From Lithodes maja (lineage: Eukaryota > Arthropoda > Malacostraca > Decapoda > Lithodidae), in NCBI GenBank assembly GCA_037953745.1, contig JBAKBP010010389.1, forward strand, positions 1-64,000: DNA of 64,000 nucleotides, in the 5' to 3' direction. The number at the start of each line of letters is the position of its first letter. Positions within the stretch are counted from its first letter, which is position 1. Positions 20,376 to 32,430 of the stretch are shown piece by piece. A program made the translations under genes and the position numbers. Below the pieces are notes generated by a model. The model searched no databases, was not told where the DNA came from, and saw nothing but the letters and a program-made list of their open reading frames with translations.

Positions 20376-21830
20376 TCAAAGATCACCTTGTTTGATCTTT
20401 GATCTCCAAAGATCCACGGAACTCATAGCCGCCCTCCTTTTGGGACGAGCGCCACCTGAAGCCTGAGGAGGATTATCCTTCTCATCATCAGCTGCCCCAC
20501 CTTGAGGAGCACTGTCACCAGCACTCTCCTGCGGAGGGGTATCAGTAGAGACGCCAGGATCATCCGGCAGTTCTACATCCTGCTCCAAAGGATATAACCT
20601 TACGACTGGGCGAGTAGTAACCCCAGTCGAAGTTCATATTCTAGCAACCCTTATAAGACCATCAATGCCCTGGAACAAATCGATAATCCTCCCAAGCTTC
20701 CAAAATAACCTAGGACGCTCATCATGAATCAAGACGATATCCCCGATACGAGGCCATCGTTGATTCGTCCCTTTGATTTTATGAGAGTGACGCTCGCGAA
20801 GAGACAGCAAATATTCTTGGGTCCACCGTTTCCATAGATCGTCGGACACCTTGTTTACATACTGGAAGCGACGACGTGTGGCGTCAGCACTGCCGAACGT
20901 AGGGTCATGCAGATCTTCGTCATTTACGGACGATCTAGGAAAGGTATTAAGGGTTCGTCCACGTGTTAGCATAGAAGGCGAAATGGGTAAGAGGTCATCA
21001 ACATCTGCCGAGGTATAGGTCAAGGGCCTGTCGTTGACCGACATCTCAATCTCTATTAAGATGGTTTGCAACTCCCGTCTGGTCACCATTGCCCTTCCTA
21101 ATACCTTCTTCATGGCAGATTTGACGATACCGATAGTTCTCTCCCAAATCGCCCCGAACCATGGTGCACGTGCTGGTATAAATCTCCACTGACAACCCTT
21201 TCCAGTGAGGGTAGCCACAACCTGCGGGTCATCCATTAAACTCTGGAGATATTTAGAGGCCCCGACAAAACAAGTCGCATTATCGCTCATAATAATTTGA
21301 GGGAAACCATTGTGGCCTGCAAAGCGTCTTAGAGTATGCAAAAAACCCTCACTGGATAGGTCGTCAATCAATTCAATATGAATCGCTCTGGTTACCGCAC
21401 ATGTGAATAGAACGGCATATACCTTTATGATATTACCGGGCGATTCTCTAACATGAATCGCTCCGGTGTAGTCTACCCCGGTTACCTGAAATGGTTCAGT
21501 CCTTTGTACCCTGAACTCAGGCAAGGGAGGTAGATCAACTGGGGAGTAAGGCTTACCCTGTAATCCTTTACAGATAGTACAGCTATTGTGGATCCCTTTA
21601 ATTGCTTGTCGCATCTTAGGGATCCACCAACGTTGTCGCATATACGCCAGAACATAATTTACGCCAAAATGTAGGCAGGTCCTATGGCATTGGCGAATCA
21701 ACAGTTTGGTAATCAAATGAGAGGAGCTAAGGAGGACAGGATATTTCGCAGAATCAATAATGTCCGCCTTTTGTATCCTGCCTCTACACTTAATTATGCC
21801 TCCTTCCATATATAATCCTAGCTGCTTCAT
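20376..21830 (-). pseudogene. BEL integrase and C-terminal tail
   Basis: Zinc-binding region HRTCLHFGVNYVLAYMRQ...CTICKG (about residues 50-90), then the DDE catalytic core: VDYTGAIHV, IIMSDNATCF and PWFGAIWERTIGI supply D, D and E. A typical C-terminal WPRIGDIVLIHDERPRLFWK domain follows. An in-frame TGA at 20634-20636 separates GLIRVARI from the conserved TRPVVRLYPLE tail (ending 20376, with RPKRRAA). Without that stop the frame would be continuous. Confidence 0.85.
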
Positions 21831-22001
21831 TAAGTTAGAGGGTTTGGCCTTTGACTCCTTGCTCAGGATTTGATGTTCAGTAGGATAAGATTCCCTTTGT
21901 ACTAAACATATTAGTTTGCTTCTGCTGATCTCAATTCATGGAGTCTGATATGCTTCGAATCTTCACTAAGGAAAGACCCGTGAGCCCGACTTCTCATGTT
22001 G

Positions 22002-22472
22002 TTAATGAAACGGTATATCCATTACTTGATCATAGCTGCCGTAACGTTCCCACTCTACCAACTTGTTATCCTGATGTGTAGTACTCACATTCGAACTACT
22101 TAACACATCATCTTGGGGCCGACTTGAAGGATCAGATATGCATTCCCTGAAATCCTGAGGCCATTCAGTTGGAGATGCAAGCCATGGAGGTCCATGCCAC
22201 CAAATAGAGGATGATATAAACTGTTGCGCCGAGATCCCCCGGGAAACGATGTCACTGGGGTTATCCCTGGTGCTCACATAGCGAAATTTAGCTGTAGGAA
22301 CTAAGTTATGTATCTCATCAGTGCGATTAGAGACATAAACAGGTAACACTTTCTGGCTGTGTACCCATGAAAGTGCTATTTGACTGTCGCTCCAGACATA
22401 GACATTATTAATCTGTAGTATGTCTGCATAAGCATCCAGTGTAAACTTTATTAGACGAGCAGACAGAAGCAA
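22002..22472 (-). pseudogene. BEL RNase H, second half, and connector
   Basis: Continues the RNase H domain after a frameshift at about 22465: VYVWSDSQIALSWVH (catalytic Asp) and RYVSTRDNPSDIVSRG (last Asp), then the WWHGPPWLASPTEWP motif common in BEL elements. The stretch 21831-22001 to the integrase frame has no long open frame and probably holds a further frameshift. Confidence 0.8.
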
Positions 22473-24439
22473 TGCAGTTCTAATTTAGGAACTGTAATTT
22501 TCTTTATAGGGGCTACTTTGGCCTTTGCTATAGCCAGCGTCGCTTCACTACCATTGCATATGTATATGGCAGTACCGTACGCACTATTACTAGCATCAGA
22601 AAAGGCATGTAGATCCACCTGTTGACCACTAATAACCTGACGATTAAGTTGGACCTTGCAACATGTGGAAAGGTCCGACCGAATCAACCGCCAAGTATCT
22701 TGTAACTCAGTCGGGAGGGGCGTGTCCCAATCTAGTTTTAGCCGCCACAGTTGCTGTAAAAACATACGAGCACAGATAGTTACAGGCAGCATAAAACCTA
22801 GGGAATCAAACAACCTCGCTGACAAGCTTAAGCAGTTTCGCTTGGTCATAAGCTCACTGCCGCATGGGGTGTGACGGAAGGATATACAATCTGTGGTAGT
22901 GTCCCATTTGTGGCCTAAAAACTTTACCTCACTATTCTCAGTAGCTACACCGTCAGTAGCAAATTGACCTTTCAAAAGACCACTATTAGTGGCCCATTCT
23001 CTTAAGTATAAATGAGCCTTGGCAAATATATCGCGGATCTCCCAGCATCTCTTGAGCAATAAATCTTCATTGTCTCCATTGCCTTGAAGATTGTCCACAT
23101 AGATCCCCTGCTTGATCTCATTCTTTAAGTCAGGATCTAGTCCAGCCTCCTCAAGATGATGCAAGATAGTAGCGTTGAGAAGGAACTGGGAACAGGTCGC
23201 CCCGAATAAGACGACTCTGAACCTGTAGACCAGATACTCTGAATCTAGATCCATTGGGTCCCGTGGCCATAAAAATCTTGTCGAGTCCCTATCTTCACGA
23301 TGGAGTTGAAGCATCAGGAAGGCCTTCTCAATATCGGCGAAACATGCAAACTTATGACATCTGAAACGCAACATAATTTGCGCGAGATCAGAGACCAGGG
23401 ACGGACCCGTGTACAGACAATCATTCAGGCTATAGGAGCGATCACTGGATTTAGCAGAGCAATCATACACAATACAAACAGGAGTGGTGGAACTGTCCTT
23501 TTTAATCCCATGGTGAGCAAGGTAATGGATGTTATCCCCATACTCACTGAGATCTACTCTCTCCACAAATCCACGTTGTACCTGCTCGGCTAAAACTGCC
23601 GCATAAGTCTCACAATAATTTGGATCCTTGACAAACTGCTTCTGAAGGTCACGTAACCTACCAAGTGCTAGATGGAAATTAGTAGGTAATTTACTCTTGT
23701 TATCATTCCAAGGGAGCCTTACCACATACTGACCTCTGCCAGAGTCATACATTACAGTCTCTTCATACGAGCTTAACGCTAGCTTGGACTCACGATCAAG
23801 TTCATGTGGGTCAATTCCAATATTGTCCAAGTCCCATAGCTTAACTATATCAGTACATGTATTATCAGGCACATTTGGCCTAATATATTTATCTATGGGG
23901 CTTACTGCTACCTTGAGGACCGTAACCACCTCCACCTGTGTGTCTTGAGAGGAAGTGGCATAGGATCCAGAAATGGCATACCCTTGGATCGTGGGGAGCA
24001 TTATAAGCTTATCTACCCGCCGATATCCAGGGTGAACCAGGTCGTAGTAATAATCAGCTCCGACCAGCAGCATAATACCATTGTTAGCAGAGAGTTGATC
24101 ATCAGCCAGTTTATAACCCTTGCTTCTGAGATATTTCAAATGTGGTTGAATCTCTGATGCTATATAGAAACTAGGTAGTGTGTCGACCACAACAGCCTTG
24201 ATGGGACATGCCTTTCTTCTACAAACATAGGAAATCTCCACGATATCATAGTCACTGGAATCTATTTCACCAGTGAAACCATGGAGACGCAAATTCTCTT
24301 GACCCTTGCTGGTACACTTGAGCTGGGGTAATGATGACCGCAGAACAAATGACCTCTGTGAGCACTGGTCAAGTAAGGTGCGTGTCATTATAGTATTATT
24401 ATTACTCCCCACTACTGGCAGCATCATAGTAGGAAGCAA
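22451..24439 (-). pseudogene. BEL protease, reverse transcriptase and start of RNase H
   Basis: The N-terminus carries the aspartic protease motif in BEL form (LLDQCSQRSFV, residues about 22-32). RT motifs follow: VYDCSAKS, FACFADIEKAFLMLQL (motif A), FRVVLFGATCSQFLLNATI and YVDNLQG in place of YVDD (about residue 447). Many BEL elements carry YVDN, so this need not be inactivating. It ends in LHAFSDASNSAYGTAIYI and KITVPKLEL of RNase H. The frame is lost at the end. Confidence 0.85.
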
Positions 24440-25645
24440 TTGACATTCTCGAGTTCGCTCTTACTTTTCTCATGTGACTCTTTGGGGGTTCTCCCCTTTT
24501 CTTTACCGTCGTGCCGATCAGACTGGGTGCAAAGGGAAAACCAATGTTTCCCCTTGCAATACTTACAAGGTTTGATGTAGGAATTGGTGCAATTACTGTT
24601 GAAGTGGTCTCTTGCCAGACAGCTGGTACATAACTTGAGCGATTTAGCCTTGCCAATCTTCTGTGTAGCCTTAGGATACTTAGGACACTGATACCACAGA
24701 TGACCGTGGACACTGCACAACTTGCAACCTAATGATATTGGCCTTTTCTGTTTAGGAGAAGTTTGTACCGGTAAAGCTGCAGTAGATGGCGACATCTCCA
24801 CTTGTCGGTAGTGTCCAGTACTCTCCATATTGAAGACTTCAGTCTGGTACACCTGCACCAACGCTTCCAAGTTGAGTGGAGAGTCGCTTAGTTGTCGTCT
24901 TACGATTTCCCTTAGGGGAGAGGGTATCTTATTCAAGATATTCACACTAAATATCTCCTCCTTGGTGACGGCCATTGTCTCCATAGATCGGAGGAGGCTC
25001 TCAAAGGAGGCATAGTACTCCTTTAGGGCCGTCACATCATAGGATGGAGGATCTAGCGTGAAGAACTTAGTAATTAACGCGGTCTTGATGACTTCCTCTC
25101 TCCCGTAAGTTCTCTTTAGCAACTCCACTGCAGACTCGTAGCTTGTACCCACCGATCACCTTCAATGCCTCCCCTTTCAATTGACCACGGAGATATGTGA
25201 ACCTTTGGATGGATGTGAGTGTTTTATTATGATGGACGGAACACTCAAAGATATCCCAAAATCCAGTCCAGGTAGCCGAATCCCCGGAAAAGGTAGGCAA
25301 AGTAAGCTTCGGCAGGTTAAAACCAGTCGCCTTTGGTGTACCGGTATCCTTAACAGAGGTTGATTCTTGGGTGAAAGATAGTCTGGCTAAGGCTGTATTA
25401 ACGTCCTCAAAGTACTCAAGATCTGCCGACATTTCTTCTTCCACATCGTCAGTAACTGTCAATAAACCATATACCTGCTGAGCATAACTATCATAAGTAG
25501 CTAGCGATTTAGTAACAGTAGCGAATTTACCCTTTATTTGATCAGCCGTGGCACTTAATAAAAATTCATCAAGATCTCTTAAACACTTATTTAAACTTCC
25601 CTTCATCCCTCCCTTAAGAATCTTAAGTTTCTTCAAATCTGTCAT
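24424..25645 (-). pseudogene. BEL gag
   Basis: The start frame (25645, MTDLKKLKILKGGMKGSLNK) encodes the conserved FNLPKLTLPTFSGDSATWTGFWDIF motif region of BEL gag. A frameshift at about 25150 is followed by a frame with three zinc-knuckle-like motifs: CKLCSVHGHLWYQC, LCTSCLARDHFNSNC and CKYCKGKHWFSLC. Otherwise well conserved. The protein packages RNA in virus-like particles. Confidence 0.82.
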
Positions 25646-25649
25646 CGTT

Positions 25650-25965
25650 AAGGTCTAATTTTCAGCAACTTAAACTATAATGAGGTCAGACTACAAACCG
25701 TTAATCGCTTAGGAATCAACAGCGGCAAACCCCCATTACTTAAGAATTACATAGTACTTACATCCCCCTTAACACAAACTATCGAAAGGAAATTATCTAA
25801 CTAGACAAAAGAATTAAATACTAAATCCATTAAAAGAAAGGGTAAGGTGAAGCACTAATTATTGAAAGCCCCTTATAGGTAAGCCTAGTTGGTTAAGCGA
25901 CAATCATGAGGTCTGACTATTGACAGTCAATCGCTTAGGAATTAACAAAGACCGACACTCATTTC
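25650..25965 (-). other. BEL 5' leader remnant
   Basis: Non-coding, A/T-rich. It contains a 39-bp direct repeat (25682-25720 and 25908-25946, GAGGTCxGACTA...AATCGCTTAGGAAT). No LTR or primer-binding site is recognisable. It ends abruptly at the CR1 fragment. Confidence 0.5.
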
Positions 25966-26105
25966 TTACAGTTTCTTACAGTAGATCCTCTGGAAAAAGG
26001 CAAACTATGCCTGTGTATCCAGCTCAGTACCAGTACTTGCACTGCTGCGGTCGTTCACGGTGTTGGCGGCGGCGGTAGCAGACGCAACATTTTTACTATT
26101 CTGTA
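25966..26105 (-). mobile_element. CR1 3'-end fragment, same family as 8071-11112
   Basis: Nearly identical to 8072-8212 including the two AAACTGTAAG-like tail units and the C-terminal coding ending in DTQA. Severely 5'-truncated copy. DIRS-A follows immediately. Confidence 0.85.
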
Positions 26106-26410
26106 ATTTGTTAGTAGTCTTGGCAAATCCAACGTCAAGGCTATTAACCTAATTGCAATGACGACTTGTCTATTTTGACTGCTATGTCGTCATTCCAACC
26201 GCGGTTAAAAAGAAAACGTCTAGAGTCTACTCCTTATCTTGCTCTAGGAGACGTTGTACATTAACCAAAACTACCACCGAAGGTGAAAAAAGCATTAGAA
26301 GAGAAGAAAAAGGGGTTTACCTTAGTTACCGCTCAAGGCCCATCCCGTGTTCCGTCATGCGCCGATCCCTGTCGAACGTGCGCATGAGCGACCCTCTCTT
26401 GTTATCATTT
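26106..26410 (+). repeat. DIRS-A 5' terminal repeat
   Basis: About 300 bp, the reverse complement of about 33950-34250 with high identity. The same sequence forms the termini of DIRS-B (41285-41580 and 49345-49656). Confidence 0.88.
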
Positions 26411-27668
26411 TTTCACGCGCCTCCATTGATTGAGTCCGCTTTTGTTGTGCTCCTTCAATTCACCCTGTTTTAGGTTCGTTTCGGCTTTTCTGGCCTTCTT
26501 TTTGCTAGACAGATGTTACGTGATCTAGGACACACCTAAATGGGCTCCTTAGTGTGTTTAATGGAGACGCGTGTGGAAATAGCTACCGTAGGTACGGGGG
26601 CGCTTGGCGTTCCCCGTCTATATGTTTTCATTCTTTCTCTTTTCATATTCTTTTTTCCTGTTAGTCTGGGCATAGTTTAGCTTTTAGCTTCAATTAGCCT
26701 AGCTTGTTTATCATTCAGGAATTGCTATGCCCTTATGAGTTCTCATATTTTCATAGCCTAGGTGTACAGTTGGTTCACAACCTGAGATTTCGTGGTGGCG
26801 GTGCTGTTTGTAGAGTTTGTGTCAGCCGCATAACTAGCGTTATTCCCGAGTCCCCCCTTTCGAGCCTTCACTGTGTCTCAAGGGCCTGGGCGCTTAGTGG
26901 TTCGTGATACCCAGAGGTACCCCACGGGGGCCTCTCCCTCACTCCACAGGGTTTTTTCGCCCCTGACACATTCTCTACTCGCGGCTAGGCCACCCTTTTT
27001 CTCACCAGTTTCATTACTGGTTTTTTGTGTTTCCCTTCCTGTTTTCACCTCCATCCTTTCATCACTTTTGCCCAATCCTGGGGTACCCCACGGGGGCCCC
27101 TGTTGTGCCAAACCACCCAACCTGCCACTTCTCCTCATGGGCTTTGCTCTATCTCTGTGGGTTGGGTGGTTCCCAGGGTATGTGCCTCCTCTCCCCTGGT
27201 GTGCCTTCCTTGCCTCTCCCTTGACCGGTCGAGTCAGGATATTATCAAGGAAGACACTGCTCAGCTAGATGGTCACGGTCATCTTCGCTTGGAGTTCATA
27301 AGGAGTTGACGCTTGTTTGCCGGCCTTTTTTGGTTTTCCTAGACGCCCCTCTCGCTTGTTCGGCACCGGGCCCTCTTGGCCGTACCCGCAAATTTGCGGA
27401 GTGCTCGATTCGGCCCTCTGGGTCGTTTCGGCTCCCCGCAAATTTGCGGAGATCGCTGGGGGGTCGCGTGACGATGTGGGAGGTTTGTGTCGGTACGGAT
27501 CTACCTCTATTGGCCCGCAAATTTGCGGTTATAGTTGGCTTTCACTGTTGACCCTTTTTTGTGTCATATTGTTGCCTGATACTATATTGGTGTATGCACT
27601 TTCCTGGTGTTATAGGCCCTGCATGTAAGATGTTGAGTGGTGGTTAACACTTTCTCCATCTTCGCAGG
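26411..27668 (+). promoter_or_regulatory. DIRS-A leader with three CCGCAAATTTGCGG palindromes
   Basis: Non-coding T/C-rich leader, about 97% identical by eye to the DIRS-B leader (48102-49345 reversed). Three exact 14-bp palindromes CCGCAAATTTGCGG at 27386-27399, 27436-27449 and 27515-27528 are preserved in both copies. A 17-bp GGTACCCCACGGGGGCC is repeated at about 26917 and 27083. Candidate promoter or protein-binding region. It ends in a splice acceptor-like TCTTCGCAG. Confidence 0.6.
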
Positions 27669-30480
27669 TTCTGCTGGTGCTCTTCCGCCTCGGCCGCCCT
27701 CTTCACCTACCTCTGTGCTCCCGGTTTAGGGTGAGTACAGATACCTGTTTGCATGTGTGTTCCTGTTTCCCCATGCTCCTTCCCTGGTTCTTCTTGGACA
27801 TTCTCTCCACTTACACCTTCGTCGTGCTGATTCTGGTGTGTGTTCTTCTCGTGCTGGTCGGCTGCTTTGCTTTCGCCTTGGTTGTCGCTCCCCGTGCTTG
27901 GTGAGCCACATGTCCTGCTTGCGCCACTCGCTCTTTGTGTCCTCTACGGCCTACCTCCCTGCTCTGTGTGGCCCGTGTCTGGCCCTGGTGGTTGTGCTGC
28001 TCCATGGCCCTGGTTCCTCGGCGGCGGCTGTGGCCTCTGCTTCCCTTCCGTCGGTGTGGCCGATGGTCTCCCGCCACATTGGGCCTGTGGGCCGCCGTTC
28101 CCCGGCATTTGTTGCCGCCCGGTTCCGCGTCCCCCTGGGTATCCCTGACCCGACTGCCGGCCGTTCACCACAGCCCGTAGCCTCGTAGGTGGCGCTCTCG
28201 TCTCACACACGAGGGGTCGGGGGTTCACTCCCAGACCGGGCGGTGCGAATTGGGCTTGTCTCCTTTCGTGTGTTAGCCTCAGTTCACCTAGCTGTAAATA
28301 GGTACCTGGAATTCGTGGACGACGTTGTGCCGTCCCATCTGGGGTTGGCACAAATGGTACAAGGCGAGCTGGGTATCATATGGTTCCCCTACGCTACTGG
28401 TCAACTTAAGCCTCCCCGCTCGCCTCGCTACTGCCCCTCGTCGTCCTCCTGCTCACCTTGACGTCGCCCGTCGCCCTCGTCTTGGTTCTCGCCCTGAGGC
28501 CGGGGTTGGCGGCTCTGCTCCTATGCGCCCTCCCCTGGCCTCTACGGATAGGGGCTCTCCTCCCTTCCGCCCGCTTTCCTTGCCCAGACGACTTCCTCTT
28601 ACGTTGTCCTCTCCGCGCGCGGTTGTTCGTGCTGTCGCTGGCCCTCTGCTCCCTCCTGCACTGTCCAGGAGGGTCCGCCTGGGTGTCGTTGCTTCTCCTA
28701 CTTCACCTGCTTCAGTGCCTCTTCTTCCTTCGCGGTCTCGTCCCACGGTGGGGGTCCCTCCCTCCTCCTCCTCGGTGTCGGGCCGCCCTGTTCTCTCAGC
28801 CCCGGGGGTCCTTGCTCTGTTTCCCCCCGCGGCTCCTTCTGGCCTCCTTTCACCCGGCCAGCCTTCCCCCTCCCGTCGTCCTGCTCCTCCTCCTTCTCTT
28901 CCTGCCCTTCACTTCCCGTCTCGCCTGGGGGGTACCCCTCCTCTTGCCTCGGTGAGGTTTCGGGGTCCCCTTTTTCTCGGGAGCTGTCGTGTCGCTGGAA
29001 GAGGGGGTTGGTGCTGTTTCCCCCTCGGCCGTTCGTGTTTGGGGACGGGTCCCTCTATGGCGGCACGGCCGTCGTCGCTCGCCTTCCTTGGGCCGCGACG
29101 CTGCTGGTTCGTGTCGTGGGTCTCGCTCCCGCTCCCGCTTGTCCCTGCGGGCCGACCCTTCTGGGTGGGGGGGTGGGGGGGGGGGGTCGCCTCTCTCGGT
29201 TCGATTGTTGGCTTTGCAGGGCTGGGTTGTGTCACGCTTCGACGGGTGCTTGGCGTCGTTGGACGCCTCCCTCTTCTCGCGCTTCTTGGCGGTGCCTCAC
29301 CCTCGGCGCCTCGCCCTTCCTACCCCTGCTCCGGTCCCGCTCCCTTCTGCAGGCCTACGCTCTGGTCAGACTTCAGCCGCGCTGCCCTCCTTCCGGCTGT
29401 TCAGTCCCTGGCTGTTTTGACGGGTCTGTCCTCCTGTGGGGTGGGTTTGTGCGACGCCGGTACGCCTGGCTTCGCCGTCATGCTCGGTCGCCCTCTCCCC
29501 TTGGAGGCCTGGTTTGCTGTGGCCTTCGCCTTCATACCGTTCCGTCGACGGCTCTCCTTCGGTCCCTCCCTTAGGTTACTAGCCTTGACGTTGGACTAGG
29601 TTCGTCCCTGCTTTTGCCTCCTCTTGTGTCTGTCGGCAGGTTGGCCGGCGCGTTCTGGTCCTGGATGGGCGCGCCCATTCTTGGACTTTGTTCTCTTGCT
29701 ACCCGTTCTTCTCTCACCCGGGTCAGGCCTCTGTCGCCACGGTTTTTCCCTTGCGACAGAGGGTGACGGACTTCTTGTCTTGTCTTTCGGTTCCCTCCAG
29801 CCGTCTGTCCCCGCCTGCGGCTTTTCGGGGCGTCTGCGCCAGGCGCTCTTCGCGAGGGTTTGGACCGCGTTCTGCGGGTCCACCTTCGGCTCGCGGTGTC
29901 TTTGGTTCCCGAGCTGCAGGCGGTTTTGTGCGCGGCAACTCGGCGCCGCCCGACAGTGCGGTCCTCGTTCTGCCGGCCGGCCCCCTTGGATATTCGTCAG
30001 GGTTTGTTGTACTCTGCGCTATATACGTCGGGGTTGTTTCAGCTGGTTGCTTGGGTATGCTCGCTTCTCTGTCGGCGGCCCCTGCTTCCGACACGCGACG
30101 ACGCGCTGTGTCGTTGCGGTCCCTGCTTCCGTCTCGCCCCGTCGTGCTGTGTCGCAAGCGGGGTCTTCTCAGTCCCGTCCTTCTGCCGGTCCTCTTCGGG
30201 GTGCTGCTACGAGTGCTGCCGCCTTGCGCGGCCGCAGGACTGGGTCGTTGCAGGCCAGTGCGTCGATTCCGCCTCGCCCTTCTGTTCTTGCCCCTTTCAT
30301 CCCCGCTGTGTCGGGGCTGGCCGGTCTTCCACTTCCGGCCGCCCTTCGACGTGGTCTGCCCCGCGCCGGCCTGGGGTTGGGGGGGGGGGGTAGAGGTCGA
30401 CGTGGCGCTCGTGCCCGCACGGCCCGTACCGAGGGTACCTCCGCGTCAACACAATGTGTAGTTCTCTGGGTCGGCCTCCT
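27669..30480 (+). pseudogene. DIRS-A Cys-rich/gag region, hypermutated
   Basis: Aligns to DIRS-B 48101-45067 (reversed). A short first exon ends at a retained GTGAGT donor (27731), but the matching acceptor CATTGCAG of B reads TCGTGCTG here, so splicing is lost. Conserved islands such as SSTAYLPALCGPC and MSLEEG...SPSLGRDAA show the homology. Asp, Glu, Lys, Asn and Thr codons are systematically replaced. Apparent proteins in this region are not functional genes. Confidence 0.8.
28175..28430 (+). mobile_element. tRNA-derived SINE inside DIRS-A
   Basis: Contains a tRNA-like head with a B-box-like GGGGGTTCACTCCCAGACC and a core with AGTTCACCTAGCTGTAAATA. It replaces about 110 bp present in DIRS-B. 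Its adenines are intact, in contrast to the surrounding hypermutated DNA, so it arrived later. Boundaries are approximate. Confidence 0.7.
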
Positions 30481-30499
30481 TGTTCTCCTTCTCGCCTGG

Positions 30500-32430
30500 C
30501 CGACCGGGTCGCTCCCCTCCTCTCGGGTGCTCCCTCGGGTTGTTTTTGCCCTTGCGCTCCTCGGTTGCCGCGAGGGACGTTGGGGGCGGCGGGTTGCGCG
30601 GTGGGGTCTCCCCTGGTGGTGGACGTCTCGACCCCCTTTCCGCTCTTGTCACCAACGCCGGTCCATCTCTTCGGAGGTGGCCCACGTGCTCACTTCCATG
30701 CCCGAGCTGGGTAGTGTCGAGGGGGTTGATCGCCGGTCGCCCGGTTTTCCTCTCCCGTGTCTTTCTGGTCCCGTCGACGAACTGCGTCGCGATGCGGCCG
30801 TTGGTGGTTCTGTCGGCCCTCAACGGGCGCGTCGTGCACACACGGTTTCGGATGCTGCCGGTGCCCCTGGTCCGCCTGGCCCTGTGCCCTCTGTCGTGGG
30901 TTGTATCGCTGGCCCTCCAGGATGCGTCTTGGCTCGTTCCTCTCCATCCTCTCTTCCGGCGATTCTTGGCCGTTCAGCCTTCCGATCGTGTGTTCCTGTT
31001 CGCCGGCCTTCCCTTCGGTCTCCACATCGCGCCGCGGATCTTCTCCGCACATGTGGGGCAGGCTCTGGGTCCTCTCCTCAGGAGCGGGCTCCCGCTCCTG
31101 TTTTCCTTGGCCGTCTGGTTGGTAGTTTCCGAAGCCCTCGGCCTGTGCGTTGGCGACGCCCTCACAGTCGTTCGCACCGTCGCACGGTTCGGGTTCCCCT
31201 TTTGGTGTTCCCAATTCACGCTTGACCCCGTCGCGTGTCGTGCCATGGGTCGGTCTCGCATGGGTTTTGTCCGGCGCTACGGTGACCCGGGGTCTGCCGC
31301 CCGCGGTGCACCTTCGGTGGAAGGTCTTCGCCGTGTTTGCACTCGGTCTCCCTCCTGGGGTGGCTCTGCGACTCGTTCGTGGGTTCGCTGCTTTGGGCCG
31401 CTCTGCCCCTTTCCTTAGGGAGCCTCCGGCTACTCCGCCTCCTCCTCATGGGCCCCGTGGTGTTTCCATTGCCCCTCTGGTTCGGCTCCTGCCGCTCCTG
31501 CGTCCCGTTCGCTGACGCTTCGGTCTCTGGGTTGCTCCGGGCTCGCTCTCTGCGGCTGTGCCCTGGTCCGCCCCCCCGCCGACGGTCTGGGTAGCCACAG
31601 ATCCGTCGAGCGAGGTTGGGTGGGGTTCCCGATCGACCCTGGGCCGTCCACTTCCTGGCAGATGGGTGGGTCTCCCTCCACTTACCCGTCTATGCCCTCG
31701 GACTGTTGGTTCCTCTGTTCTTCCTGCGGGACCACGCGCTGGCCCTTCGGGGTCAGTCGGTGGCCTTCGGGTTCGACACTCAGACAGGCTGTCCCCTGTT
31801 TTCCTTCTGCGGGGGTTCCTCCAGGTCGTTGACTCTATTGGGGGTCTCGGTGGAGTTGTTCTTCCTCGCGGCCCGGCACCCCTTCTCCTTGCATGCCTCC
31901 TCCCTGCCCGGGCCTGCCACCCTGTGGGCGGCCGCCCTGTCGTGGGGGCAGGGCGTTCTTGTTGAATGGGCGTTGCTCCGGACTGTGTTCGTCGACCTCG
32001 CGGCTTCCTGCGGTGTTCCGGAGGTCGCCTTGTTCGCATCGGGGGTGCCGCGCCGGTTGCCTTTGGACCTCTCCCTCCGGCCTCGCGCTCCAGGGGGGGT
32101 CCGGCCGCTTTCATGGTGGCCTGGTACGGGTGGCGGTCGATATCCATCTTTCCGCCCCCAGACGCGCTGTTGCTGTGCCCAGTCCTCGCGAGGCTGCGGC
32201 TGTCCCACGGCTGCGTCGGGCTCCTCGCGCCTCCGTGGCCGGCACGGGCTTGGTCCGCCCGGTTGCCGCGGTGGTGCCCGAGTCCGGTCCCTCTCCCTGT
32301 CTCCGGCTTCCGCTTGGGCTCGGTTGGGGACCTGCGGGCCTCGTTGGCCTTCGCATCGTGCTTGTTCATGTGGCACGGTGGCTCCCGGTCCCGGGCCCTG
32401 CCTGACTTCCTGCAGCGTTCCTGGCCGTCT
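30500..32430 (+). pseudogene. DIRS-A reverse transcriptase/RNase H, hypermutated
   Basis: Aligns without gaps over at least 420 nt to DIRS-B RT. SLDLKDAYWHV became SLALQDASWLV and FYLDDWL became FSLAVWL, so all RT catalytic aspartates are gone. In RNase H, FRMDNQTAV became FGFDTQTGC and LWADALS became LWAAALS. The frame stays largely open because the loss of A removes stop codons. Several small indels split it into overlapping frames. Confidence 0.88.

Larger units (their letters stand above)
19753..25965 (-). mobile_element. BEL/Pao LTR retrotransposon, 5' LTR missing
   Basis: Minus-strand order is gag with zinc knuckles, protease, RT, RNase H and integrase, followed by one LTR (19753-20310). 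That is the gag-PR-RT-RH-IN order of BEL. The 5' LTR is not found: the 5' leader (25650-25965) ends at a CR1 fragment and DIRS-A. It lies in DIRS-C gag at its 3' LTR side. Confidence 0.88.

Noticed and set aside
24424..24520. YVDN in the BEL RT (22451-24439) taken as proof of inactivity
   Set aside because: YVDN occurs in many BEL/Pao RTs, so it is not diagnostic. The frameshifts and the missing LTR are better evidence of inactivity.
28325..29599. 424-codon plus-strand open frame (and 533-codon frame at 29624-31225)
   Set aside because: Translation is Pro/Ser/Arg/Leu-rich and out of frame with the DIRS homology. Openness is explained by the scarcity of A in the hypermutated DIRS-A interior.
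30766..31185. ADAR editing, APOBEC or RIP as explanation of the DIRS-A changes
   Set aside because: ADAR gives only A to G (16 of 52 here). APOBEC and RIP act on C/G, and C to T or G to A changes are few. None predicts 28 A-to-C changes.
31446..32369. Minus-strand 307-codon Arg/Gly/Pro-rich frame
   Set aside because: Antisense shadow of the RT/RNase H region of DIRS-A. No homology to any element protein.
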